From Gordonia lacunae (GTDB taxonomy: Bacteria > Actinomycetota > Actinomycetes > Mycobacteriales > Mycobacteriaceae), in the NCBI RefSeq assembly GCF_002149015.1, contig NZ_NGFO01000007.1, positions 142,407 through 206,406 on the forward strand: a stretch of 64,000 nucleotides of DNA. The letters are read 5' to 3'. Position numbers and translations under genes: made by a program. Position 1 is the first letter of the stretch, and each line of letters starts with the position of its first letter. Shown here piece by piece: positions 26,970 to 36,900 of this stretch. The notes under the pieces were generated by a model. That model had not been told where the DNA came from. It did no database searches and was given only the letters and a program-made list of their open reading frames with translations.

Positions 26970-28231
26970 TGACGATCGGCCACACCATCACCGAGAAGAT
27001 CCTCGCCCGCGCCACCGGCCTCGAGTCCGTGCGCGCCGGGGAGAATCATGCGGTTCGCCCGTCACGCATGATCGCCTACGACTTCCCCGGGTACACCGAT
27101 GTCATGTTCAAGCAGATGCGCGACGACTTCGGGATCACCGAGCTCAAGGACCCGAGCAGGTATGTCGTGTTCATCGATCACATGCTGACGAAGGGCAACG
27201 AGCGCGAGGCGGAGGTTCACCAGGTAACGCGCGACTGGTGTGCGTTCTACGGCATCGAACTGCATGAGGCGCAGGGCATCGGCCACCAGCTCACGGCAGA
27301 ACTGGGGCTCGCGATCCCCGGTGACTTCCTCGTGCACTTCGACGGTCACATCAGCGGCGTGGGCGCATTCAACGCCCTCGGCTGGGGTATCCGGCGGGAC
27401 CTGATCGAGGCGTGGGTGACGGGGCAAATTTACCTCGACATCCCGGCCACCACACGGTTCGACCTCGTCGGAGAGTTCCCCGAGGGCGTCGACAGCCGCG
27501 ATCTCGTCCACACCATCATCGAGATGGTCGGGGCCGACGGTTGCGCCCACCAAGTCATGGAGTTCGGCGGGCCAGGGGCCCGGGCCATGAAGATCGATCA
27601 TCGGCAAGGCCTGTGCGGGATGGCGATGTTCACGGGTGCTGTCTCGGCGGTGTTCGAACTCGACGAGCTATCGCTCGACTACGCGCGGAAGGTCGCGCGA
27701 ACGGATTTCGAACCCGTCCACCCCGATCCCGATGCCGTTTATGCCGCGCGGTACACCATCGATCTGAATGCACTCGTGCCCAAGGTGGTTCGGCCGGGAT
27801 CGGCACGAGTCGCCAACACCGCCACCGCCCGTGAACTGGAAGGCACGCCGATCACCCGCGCGTTCATCGGTTCGTGTGCCAGCGGCCGGATAGAGGATCT
27901 CCGCGCGGCCGCACTGGTCCTCGATGGCCGGAAGGTCGCGCCGACCGTCGAACTCAACGTGGTACCCACGTCCCGCGAGGTCTTGGACCAGGCCGAGAAG
28001 GAGGGTCTGCTGGACGTCCTTCGCGCGGCGGGCGCGACGATCGCCATGTCGAGCTGCGACTTTTGCTTCGGTTATCAGCAGCCGTTACAGCCCGGCGAGA
28101 ACTGCATCTCGACAGGTGTGCTCAACATCAACGGGCGCATGGGCAGCCCGGAGGCGAACATCTACATGGGGTCGCCCTACACCGTCGCCGCCAGCGCCGT
28201 CAGCGGTTCCATCGCGGAGTCGGTCCGATGA
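26969..28231 (+). CDS. aconitase-family hydratase large subunit (LeuC-like)
   Basis: 420 residues from the ATG at 26969 (a GTG at 26966 is also possible). IGSCASGRIEDLRAAALVLDG and AMSSCDFCFGYQQPLQPGENC contain the Cys residues that hold the 4Fe-4S cluster in 3-isopropylmalate dehydratase-type enzymes. The true leuCD genes of amino acid synthesis would not sit with an IclR regulator, a lyase and an importer, so this is probably the large subunit of a catabolic alkylmaleate or alkylmalate hydratase (inference). Confidence 0.88.
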   Translation: MTIGHTITEKILARATGLESVRAGENHAVRPSRMIAYDFPGYTDVMFKQMRDDFGITELKDPSRYVVFIDHMLTKGNEREAEVHQVTRDWCAFYGIELHEAQGIGHQLTAELGLAIPGDFLVHFDGHISGVGAFNALGWGIRRDLIEAWVTGQIYLDIPATTRFDLVGEFPEGVDSRDLVHTIIEMVGADGCAHQVMEFGGPGARAMKIDHRQGLCGMAMFTGAVSAVFELDELSLDYARKVARTDFEPVHPDPDAVYAARYTIDLNALVPKVVRPGSARVANTATARELEGTPITRAFIGSCASGRIEDLRAAALVLDGRKVAPTVELNVVPTSREVLDQAEKEGLLDVLRAAGATIAMSSCDFCFGYQQPLQPGENCISTGVLNINGRMGSPEANIYMGSPYTVAASAVSGSIAESVR

Positions 28232-28764
28232 GCGCCTACCCGCCGCCACCCGATTCAATCGAAGGCAAGGTGGCGTGGATCTTCGGCGACGACTTCGACA
28301 TCGATCTGGTGGTCGGCGTCTCCAACATCAAGTCCTACGATCCCGACCACCTGCGCACCGTGTGCATGAGCGCCTACGACCCCGGATTCGCCGATCGCGT
28401 ATGTCCCGGCGACATCATCGTCGGCGGACGCAATTTCGGTTACGGCCATCCGCACTACCCACCGATGGTGGCGCTGCGCGATGCCGGAATCTCCGCCATC
28501 GTCGCCGAGTCCTTCTCCCCCGGCTTCTGGCGGGGTGAGACGTTCAACGGCATGCCGCTGATCACCATCCCAGGTGTGTCGTCGGCCGTGTCGGTCGACG
28601 AACCGGTCACCCTCGACTGGCGCACCGCAACGCTGCGGACCTCCGCCGGTGACGAACTCGTGGGCGCCCCGCCCAACCCCCGCACCATCCAGATCATCGA
28701 AGCAGGCGGCTCGTATCAGCTCCTGCTCGCCGAACACTCGCCCGCACGACAAGGACAGCCCTGA
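28228..28764 (+). CDS. aconitase-family hydratase small subunit (LeuD-like)
   Basis: 178 residues, swivel domain. VAWIFGDDFDIDLVVGVSNIK begins it and GDIIVGGRNFGYGHPHYPPMVALRDAGISAIVAESF is the substrate-recognition loop (GxNFGxGxxR-type, with H-P in place of S-R). Overlaps the large subunit by ATGA. It completes the hydratase. The altered recognition loop supports a substrate different from isopropylmalate. Confidence 0.88.
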   Translation: MSAYPPPPDSIEGKVAWIFGDDFDIDLVVGVSNIKSYDPDHLRTVCMSAYDPGFADRVCPGDIIVGGRNFGYGHPHYPPMVALRDAGISAIVAESFSPGFWRGETFNGMPLITIPGVSSAVSVDEPVTLDWRTATLRTSAGDELVGAPPNPRTIQIIEAGGSYQLLLAEHSPARQGQP

Positions 28765-30125
28765 TGACCAACGTGGAGAAGCCCGCTCGCGCCGACGACC
28801 GATCTCCTGGTGCAATGCCGCCGGACCCGCATCGAGCCGGCGAACCGCAGAAGTCGCCGGCCATGGCGCGGCGGGCCGCGATCGCCGGTGGCGTCGGCAC
28901 CCTGATCGAGTACTACGACTTCGCCGTCTACGGCTTCCTCGCCGTGGTGATCGCACCGCTGTTCTTCCCGTCGGACAGCCCTGTTACATCGATTCTCGCT
29001 ACGCTTGCGGTGTTCGGTGTCGCATACGTGGCGCGGCCACTGGGCGGCATCTTCTTCGGCCGTCTCGGCGACCGTCGCGGACGGCGTTCGGCACTGGTCG
29101 CGACCGTCGTCTGTATGGGTATCGCATGCGGCATCCTCGGTCTGCTGCCGACACACTCGTCGATCGGTGTCCTGGCGCCCATCCTGCTGGTGCTGGTGCG
29201 CCTGGCCCAGGGATTCTCCGCCGGTGGTGAGGTCGGTGGCGCCGCCACCTACATCGCCGAGTCGGCCCCGGCACACCGCCGCGGCTTCTTCGGCTCGTTC
29301 ACCCCGATCGGTTCGACGCTCGGATTCGCCGTCGCAGCAGCCGTTGTCGGCCTCGTCACCCTCCTGACCACCGACGAACAGATGGAGTCATGGGGCTGGC
29401 GGATCCCGTTCCTACTCGCACTTCCACTCGCCCTGATCTGCCTCCGGGTGCGCATGAAGCTCGAGGACACACCGGAATTCGAGGAAATGGCCGAGAAGCA
29501 GGAGGTCGCCAAGAGCCCGTTGCTCGACGTCGTGCGGAACAACCCGAGGTCGGTACTCAAGGTGGTCGGCATCGCGATCGCCATGAACGGTTCGGGATAC
29601 ATCGGATTGACGTACTTCAACGTCTACCTGATCAACGACCTCGGCTTCAGCAAGGACTCCGTCTACTGGACATCGGCGATCGCCATCGCGTTGGCGTGCG
29701 CGACGTTCCCGATCAGCGGCATGATGACCGACCGCTTCGGACGTCGACCCGTGCTGCTATTCGGATACATCGCCTACATCGTGATCGCGTTCCCCGCGTT
29801 CATGATTCTCGGCGCCACCGGCAGCATCGTGGTCGTCGGGCTCGTCTACTTCGTCTACATGACGCTCAACGGAGTCGTGCAGGTTCCTGCGTTCCCGCTC
29901 TTCACCGAGCTGTTCCCCCGAGCCACCCGTTACACCGGTGTCTCGCTCGGGTTCAACATCGGCACCATCGCCGCGGGCGGGACCGCGCCGTATGTCGCGG
30001 CCCAGCTCGTCGAGTCGACAGGAAACGCCATGGCACCCGCCTACTGGGTCGTCGGCGTCTGCTTGATCGGTACCGTCACGCTGCTTGCCATTCGTGAGAC
30101 CAACAGGACTGCACTTCCTGTGTAA
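28764..30125 (+). CDS. MFS transporter, metabolite:H+ symporter (MHS) family
   Basis: 453 residues with twelve membrane segments. IEYYDFAVYGFLAVVIAPLFFP and GRLGDRRGRRSALVATVVCMG are typical of the MHS family (alpha-ketoglutarate, citrate, shikimate permeases). The start overlaps the small subunit stop (TGATGA). Import of the di- or tricarboxylic acid used by this operon is the likely role. Confidence 0.92.
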   Translation: MTNVEKPARADDRSPGAMPPDPHRAGEPQKSPAMARRAAIAGGVGTLIEYYDFAVYGFLAVVIAPLFFPSDSPVTSILATLAVFGVAYVARPLGGIFFGRLGDRRGRRSALVATVVCMGIACGILGLLPTHSSIGVLAPILLVLVRLAQGFSAGGEVGGAATYIAESAPAHRRGFFGSFTPIGSTLGFAVAAAVVGLVTLLTTDEQMESWGWRIPFLLALPLALICLRVRMKLEDTPEFEEMAEKQEVAKSPLLDVVRNNPRSVLKVVGIAIAMNGSGYIGLTYFNVYLINDLGFSKDSVYWTSAIAIALACATFPISGMMTDRFGRRPVLLFGYIAYIVIAFPAFMILGATGSIVVVGLVYFVYMTLNGVVQVPAFPLFTELFPRATRYTGVSLGFNIGTIAAGGTAPYVAAQLVESTGNAMAPAYWVVGVCLIGTVTLLAIRETNRTALPV

Positions 30126-30152
30126 GCGCGGTTCTTGTCGGAAGATTCAGTT

Positions 30153-30184
30153 GGCGAGGCGGGTTCGTTTGAACCTGCCTCGCC
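30153..30184 (+). terminator. terminator-like hairpin after the MFS gene
   Basis: 14-bp stem GGCGAGGCGGGTTC / GAACCTGCCTCGCC with one G-T pair and a GTTT loop, 27 bases after the stop. There is no strong T run, as is common in actinobacterial terminators. Confidence 0.65.
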
Positions 30185-30347
30185 GGTTGGTGTTGCCTCA
30201 TGTCGTCTGCGCCGAGTGGACATTCGTACGGCTACCAACTGGAGACAATCAAGCACCCTCCGTCGACGGGCGGTGTCGCCGTGTCAATCGGAGCGTGTCA
30301 TGGGTGAGCACAGTCGACAACACGCTCGCGACATGCGCACGTGCTTA

Positions 30348-30941
30348 CTATATGCGGTCAATAATTCGTCTCGAGAGCTCGTCCGAGTCAGCCTGCGATT
30401 CGTCCAGGGTGCTCAGCTCGGCCAGTATTTCGATTTCTATATCGCTGTACAAAACACCAGACTCGCGATCGGTATCCAGCTGCTCCAAGGCCCAATTGGA
30501 CACTTCCAGCCAAGAACTCGATCCGGATGCCAGACTATTTACGGTCTTGATGATGGAGTCGCGTGCAGTCTCCGATCGGATGGCAACGTCCACCAATTCA
30601 GCGCGGTGGGGATCGTCGAGTGTCAGCGAGTCTGCCAGCGTATCGATATGCGGCAATAACTCACGACGGGCCACCGCGATTCGCCACCATCCGTCGTCGG
30701 TTCGGTCGGTACGTATTCCCCACGCGGCGGAAAACCGCCACGCAGTGTCGAATTCTGATGCATCGAAGTACTTGGCGGGCACCCAAGTGCAAACGAACGA
30801 GTCATTACGTACGAGGAAATACGACACGCTCTCAGAAATCACCATTGCGACGCCCGTATATGCACTGTTCACCGACAGGCTAAAGTCGAGCCGCTTCGAC
30901 TGTGAATCGTCAGAGTAAGTTGAGTTGCAGAATAGGATCAT
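30348..30941 (-). CDS. probable immunity protein for the Rhs toxin
   Basis: 197 residues, not similar to a family I recognise. The start overlaps the stop of the large Rhs gene by 4 bases, the normal place for the cognate immunity gene. It is acidic and Ser-rich with a C-terminal helical part (IEILAELSTLDESQADSDEL), no signal peptide and no membrane segment, so it would act in the cytosol by binding the C-terminal toxin domain. GC is lower than its neighbours, also usual for toxin-immunity tips. Confidence 0.75.
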   Translation of the reverse strand: MILFCNSTYSDDSQSKRLDFSLSVNSAYTGVAMVISESVSYFLVRNDSFVCTWVPAKYFDASEFDTAWRFSAAWGIRTDRTDDGWWRIAVARRELLPHIDTLADSLTLDDPHRAELVDVAIRSETARDSIIKTVNSLASGSSSWLEVSNWALEQLDTDRESGVLYSDIEIEILAELSTLDESQADSDELSRRIIDRI

Positions 30942-33900
30942 CGGCCGCCCTTTCCTGGCCAGTAGTCAGGCCGTTTGTAGTAAGGTGAGCCCGGCCAAGG
31001 AGCGCTCTTGAATTTGAAATCGTCGGCGATACCCGTCGTCGGATTGTACACGTAGTGAATTTCTATCTTGGCCACGTTCTGCGAGTACTTTCGCCATCCG
31101 TCGCTGTCGGGCCACCGAGGATCGCTCATCCTGATCGGGAGCTCGAAGCCGGCCGCCGGGTTCGACATCGCCTCCTCCATGGCCAGCTTCTCGGTGAGAT
31201 TATGGGGTTCCGTTCGTCCGGTTGTTCCGCGGCTCTCGACGCCTTCACTATCCCCGCAGCCTGCGGTCGGTGAGAGGCCGAGCGGATCGGCCCACACTGT
31301 GGGGTTCCCTGGGTAGGCGTGCGGATTCGGCGCGGGCGCCAGTCCCAGCGGATCAGGACTCATGTAACGCCCAGTCCCCGCGTGGTAATACCTATGGCGG
31401 TTGTAGTGAAGGCCGCTTTCGGAGTCGGCGTACTGACCAGGGAACGCCCACGGCGTTGACAAGCCAACCCACGTGCTCTCGCCGTAAAGAGTTCGTGCTG
31501 AGTGCCCGGCGACTTCGCCGGTGTGCGGGTCGACGAGTGCTGTTGGTGTCGCGATCTGATCTGTGACGATCGCGAAGAACTCTCGATCGACTTCGGTCTG
31601 GGTCCACGCGATGGGCCTGGACGGGCCGACCGTAGGTGAGCCGAGGTTGAGGCTCACGTCCGCGTCGGGTGCGCTGTTCCTTGAGTCAGCATCGTCCGTC
31701 GCCGTGATCAATTCTGTACTGCGCGTCTGTGCGAGAGGTGTGTACGCATTCGGCGCGAACGTCCAGGTGATCGCCTTCAGGCCAAGGTCGGACTCGGCGT
31801 CCAGCACGTCAGGCGCCGACTCCGTCTGTTCGATCAGCTGCTCGCCGTGCCAATGGAACCGCGTGACCGCGCCGGTTGCCGTGTTGGTCTTGCTGAGGCG
31901 GCGGCCGAGGTGGTCGTAGGTGTAGGTCCACACTGTCCCGTCGGGAGTGGTCACGCTGCGCAGTCGATCGTGAACGTCCCAGACGTACTGCCACACATCG
32001 GGTTTGCGCGACAGTCGCCGACGACTCATCGAGGTGAGGCGAGAGGCGGGGTCGTAGCGGTACGACGTCCGGCCGTCGTCGATGAGCAGGGTGCCGGCGT
32101 ATCGCCAGCGGGGACCCTTCGAGGCTCGGCTAGCGCCTCGCACCTCAGGGAGCGGGGGCTGGCCGCTGTCTTGCGGGTCAGCCGGCGTGGTCCCCGCCCG
32201 CGAGTCAGCAATCCCGTATCCGGTGATGTTGCCGCTGGCGTCGTAGGTCAGTCGTTCGGTGCCGGCGGGACTGACCGCTGCAGTGATCCGCCCAAGTACA
32301 TCGACCTGGTAGTCGGTCCGGCCGCGATTGGCGAGCGTCGTCGTCGAAGCGGTGAGGATGCCGTCGGCGCGGTAGGCATATTCTGCTCGTGCGACGGTGC
32401 GTTCCGGTCCCCCGCCGGGCGGTCCGCTCGAACCGAGGTTCAGCGTCGCCGGATTCGCAGAGACTGTCGCAACTGATCGACCAACGAGCCGTCCGACCGG
32501 ATCCCACGACGAGTCGATCGCCGTGCCCTCGAAGCGCCGACGCTGCTCGCGTCCAGTTGCGCTGGTGGTTATGTCGCAGGTACGACCCGCGGACGAGACG
32601 AAGTCGAGCACGCCGCGAGGGTCGTAGCCGTAGCGGGTGTGGACCGCCGTCGGCGTCGTCACCGACGCCAGCCTTCCCGCGCCGGTCCACCCCGACTCGA
32701 TCACCCAGTCGGTAGACCCGTCGTTCACGCCGGTCAGTTGCGGCATTCCCGCAGCGGTGTAGGTCGAGTGCCACCGTCCGAACGCACCGACGACACTCTC
32801 CGGCCGCCAGGCGGAGTCGTAGCTGTACTCGGTGACCTCCCCATCGTAGTCGGGGTGCAACGGGTCAGAACAACGTTCGGCGACAACACGACCGGCGGCG
32901 TCGTACTCGAATGCCACCGCCTGCCCGGCAGCGTTCGTCCGCGTGGCGAGTCGTCCGCCGGCGTCGTAGGCGTACGTCGTTGTCGCGCCGTTGAAGTCGG
33001 TCTCGGACTGCAACGACCCGTCCGCGTTGTACGAGTAACTCCACACCAAACCGTCCGGGTTGGTGACCGCGACGAGCCGGCGTGCGGTGTCGTAGGTGAA
33101 CGCGGTTCGCGAACCATCAGCATCGATCCGTGCGACCGGCAGGTCGTAGTGGCCGTACTCCCATCGAGTGGTCGCGCCGACGGGATCGACGTAGGCGACG
33201 CAGTTGCCCTCGCCGTCGTACTCCCACCGCGACTGTCCACCATCGGGAGCGACGAGACTGGTCCGGTTGCCCATAGTGTCGTACCCGACGGTGGTTCTGG
33301 CGCCCTCGGCGTCGACGACCTCGACCGGCCGCCCGAACGCGTCGTATCTGATCCGCGTCGTGTTGCCGAGCATGTCGATGATCTCGGTGGGTAGTCCGGC
33401 CGCGTTGTTGCGGTAGCGAACCATCACGCCGTCGGGATCCGTGTGCGACGTCAGCGCACCGTGGTCGTCGTAGGCGTACGACGTGACCGCGCCGGCATTG
33501 TCGGTCACCGTCAGCGGACTTCCATCGTCGGTGTAGGCGATACGCGTAATGACCGGCCCCGGTTCGACGATCCGGCCCGGCCGTCCCGGACCCGCGTAAT
33601 TCACTTCCGTTGCTGCGCCGTCGGGTCCGACGATCCGCTCGACATCACCGAAAGCGTTGTAGTGCAGACGCGTCGAGAGTCCATCTGCACCGCTGAGCAC
33701 CATCGGTTGTCGACTGTCGTTGTAGTCGGTCCGAGTGATCCGACCCAGCGCGTCGATCTCCTGCCGCACCCGATTGTCTGCATCAATGCCGTACAGCGTC
33801 GTTGCGCCGACTGCGTCCGTGTAGGTCGTGATCGATCCTGGACCCGCCGTTCGGAGTTGGTAGTCGAACCGCCCGGACCACACTCCGTTCATGCCCGATT

Positions 33901-36900
33901 GGATGGTCACACGGCCGAGGTCGTCGTACCGGTTCCAGTACTCCATCCCGATCGAGTCGCGCCACCAGGTCATCCGCCCGACGGCGTCGTAGCCGAAACA
34001 GGTTGTCGCACCGACGGCATTGGTCGACGCTGCGAGATCGCCGCGATGGTATGTGAAGGTGCACAACTGCTGGTCGACAGGCACGCCGCCCACTCCGGCA
34101 ACCAGACGGTAGCTGAGGATCCGGGACCCATCGCACTGCACGTCGATGCGGTAACCGGCGGAATGCTCGACCGCAGAGGGTCTTCCGTGCTCGTCGAAGA
34201 CGAAACGGATCCGGTTGTGATGACGGTCGGTCATGGCAGAGACAGCGATGCTGCCAGCCGCGACGTCGACGCCGTTCAGCTCCGGGATCGGGATGAAGAA
34301 CCAGCTGACGAGCGTGCGGACATGGGTCAGCTGGTAGCCGTCTGTCGCCGTCGCTCGCAGTTCCCAGTCGGTGTCGTTCACACTCCGCGACACGGAGTCG
34401 TCCTGCGGCTTAGGGAAATTGGTCATGGTGCCGTCGGCGTCGACGATGGTCACCAGGTCGTCGGAGACGATGGCGCGGGCGTCGAAGGTGGACGGTGTCG
34501 TCGGTCCGAGCCATCGACCCCACCGGTATCGCGATCGATGTCGGTGCGTGAGCCGCAGGGGCAGAACTCCGGGTAGGTCGACGTCGGTCAGCGGGAGGAA
34601 GTACTCGCCGGTGGCGACGTTGACAGGCTCGCCGTTGCTGCGACACTGCTCCGGGGACTCGTTGCCCTCGCTGGTGTCGGCACGTTCCGTCGAGTCCGCG
34701 TCAGTGCGTTCGGGGTGGCCGGCGTCGTTGGGTTCGCCGGTGTCGTTGTCCGGGGTGGAGTTGGTTCCGTCTGGGTTGTCGCCGTCCGGTCGATTGCCGG
34801 GTGCGGGGTCTCGCGGCGACGACGGCGCGTCGGGACTCACTGGGCGTGGGGCGGCCGATTGGCGTTCCGGAGTGAACGGGCGGTCCGGAATCACAGTCGG
34901 TGGGATCGGCCGGTCGTCGGGACCGCTGCGTGGCGGGTGAGGCGTTGGGTCCGGCACGTTCCGTGCGCTGGGTTCAGGCACGTGATGAGCGTTGGACGGG
35001 ACTGGACGACTGCGATCGACGTCGCGTGGCGGCGTGGACTCGGGTGTGGTTCGTGCAGGCGGCGTGCGGTCCGGGGTGTGGTCGGGTGCGCGCGGAGGGG
35101 CCGAGGGGGCATCCGCGCGGCTCGGAGTGCCGGGCGTCGGCGCCGCACCCGGCTTCGGTTGCGGGGCATCGGGTGTGGCATGAGGCGTCGAGATCGGATG
35201 ATGACCGCCGACCGGTGTGACGGGCCCAGTGGCGGGAGCGTCGGCCTGTTCTGGCGTGCGTGTCGGGGAGTCGACTGCGTCGGGTCGAGTTGTCGGCGCA
35301 TCGGGATGGATCGAGGCCGGCGTGGGGCGTGGACCAGGCGCGTCTGAGTCGGGTCGCGTGTGAGGTGTTGTCGGACTTGCTGGTTCGTCGGCTTTAGGCG
35401 GGTGTCCGCTCGTCGGCTCGTCGTGTCGGGTTGGGGTCCGGTCGACGACGGGTTCGTCGGGCTTGGGCGCCGACGGTTCATGGTGCGTCGGGTTCGGTGC
35501 GCCATCGCGGTCGTCGGCGTTGTGTCCGGGAGTGGACTGGCCGGGTGAATGGTCGCCACCGGGTGCGGCTGCGGGAGTGGTGGTGTCGCCACGGTTGGGT
35601 CCCGGCGGGTCGTCGTCGCCCAGGTTTCGTGGAGCTGACGGATTGTCCGCGGGTGCCGGCGTCGGGGAGCCCGGCCCGTCCGAGACGGGGGCGGGACCGG
35701 GCTCAGGTTTCGGAGCGGGCGCCGGGGTCTCGGGACTGGGTGCGTGTGGGCCGGGGCCGTCGGCAGGTCCGCCGGCGACGGGCTGATCCGGCGACGCAGC
35801 GTCGGGGCGCGGTGCGGGCGGTTCCAGTGCTCCTCCGCTGGGCGGAGGGTCGACGACGCCCGGCGGTGCAGCAGCGTCGGGCGTGGAAGCTGGATTCGAC
35901 GTGCCAGCGGGCGTCGGGGGCTCGCCCGGAGGGGCTTCCGGCGCGGGACCGTCAGCTCGAGGGGCCGGAGGCGCGTCGTGATCGACGGCGATGTCGGCGC
36001 CATGGCGGCCTGGCAGCTCGGCACTGGGACTGGCTCCAGGTGTGTCTGGCGTCGACCCGTGCGGCGCGCGTGACGTAGGTGCCGATGCGGGTGGGGTGTC
36101 GGGGCGATGTGGTGAGGGACGTGGATGGGGGTTAGGTGACGGGGTCGCCGCGTCGCGAACTGCCTTCGGCAGCAGGTTGACGCCCTTGGGCCCAGGAAGC
36201 GCCGCCATTGCCGTGTTGGCGACAACATTGCCCAGCGACGATGCTGGATCGGTGGACCAGCCGGACCCGGCGAAGTTCCGCACGAATTGGTCAGGGTGCG
36301 CGACCTGATGAACGATCCCCGTGACCATGGACGCTGAGTTGCGCATGTACTCATGAGGATTCGCGATGTTGTATGGGTTCTGGGGGCTCAGCATGTTGAG
36401 CCCTTTGAACACTTCGGTGACCGCGCCGAGTCCCCCGGCCCCGAAGTGCGCGATAGCCATAGAGCCGGCAGTGCCGACGTCGGTGGCAGTCATTCGCGCC
36501 TGATCGAACGCCGACGGCATCGGCGGAGCCATGTTCGCTGCGCCGCTCAGTTCGGCCTTGACCCCCGAAGCTGAGGCGTTTCGGTGGTCGCGGCCGACTT
36601 GCAAGACTCGCTCTGCCTCGGCCTTGTACCCGGGCCACGGGTTTGGTCCGGGGTGAGTGGGCGGCGTGTCGCGGCGATCGTGCTTGTAGTCGTCGAGTTC
36701 GTCGTTGTAGGTGTCGGCTTTCGTGACCCACTCATCCCGCTTACGCTCGCCCTCTTCCCAGATGCGGACGGCCTCCGCGGCCTTTTGCTGTGCGAAGGTG
36801 ATGACCCCGGACCAACCGGCTAGTGCAGCAGCCGCTTTGGTGGCTGCGTCGCCGGCTTCGAACCACAGCGGGACCTGGTGGGCGGTCGCGTCTTGGAACC

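Noticed and set aside
34891..36354. 487-codon frame on the same strand within the Rhs linker
   Set aside because: It is a shifted reading of the Pro-rich linker DNA; the Rhs frame continues with domains on both sides.
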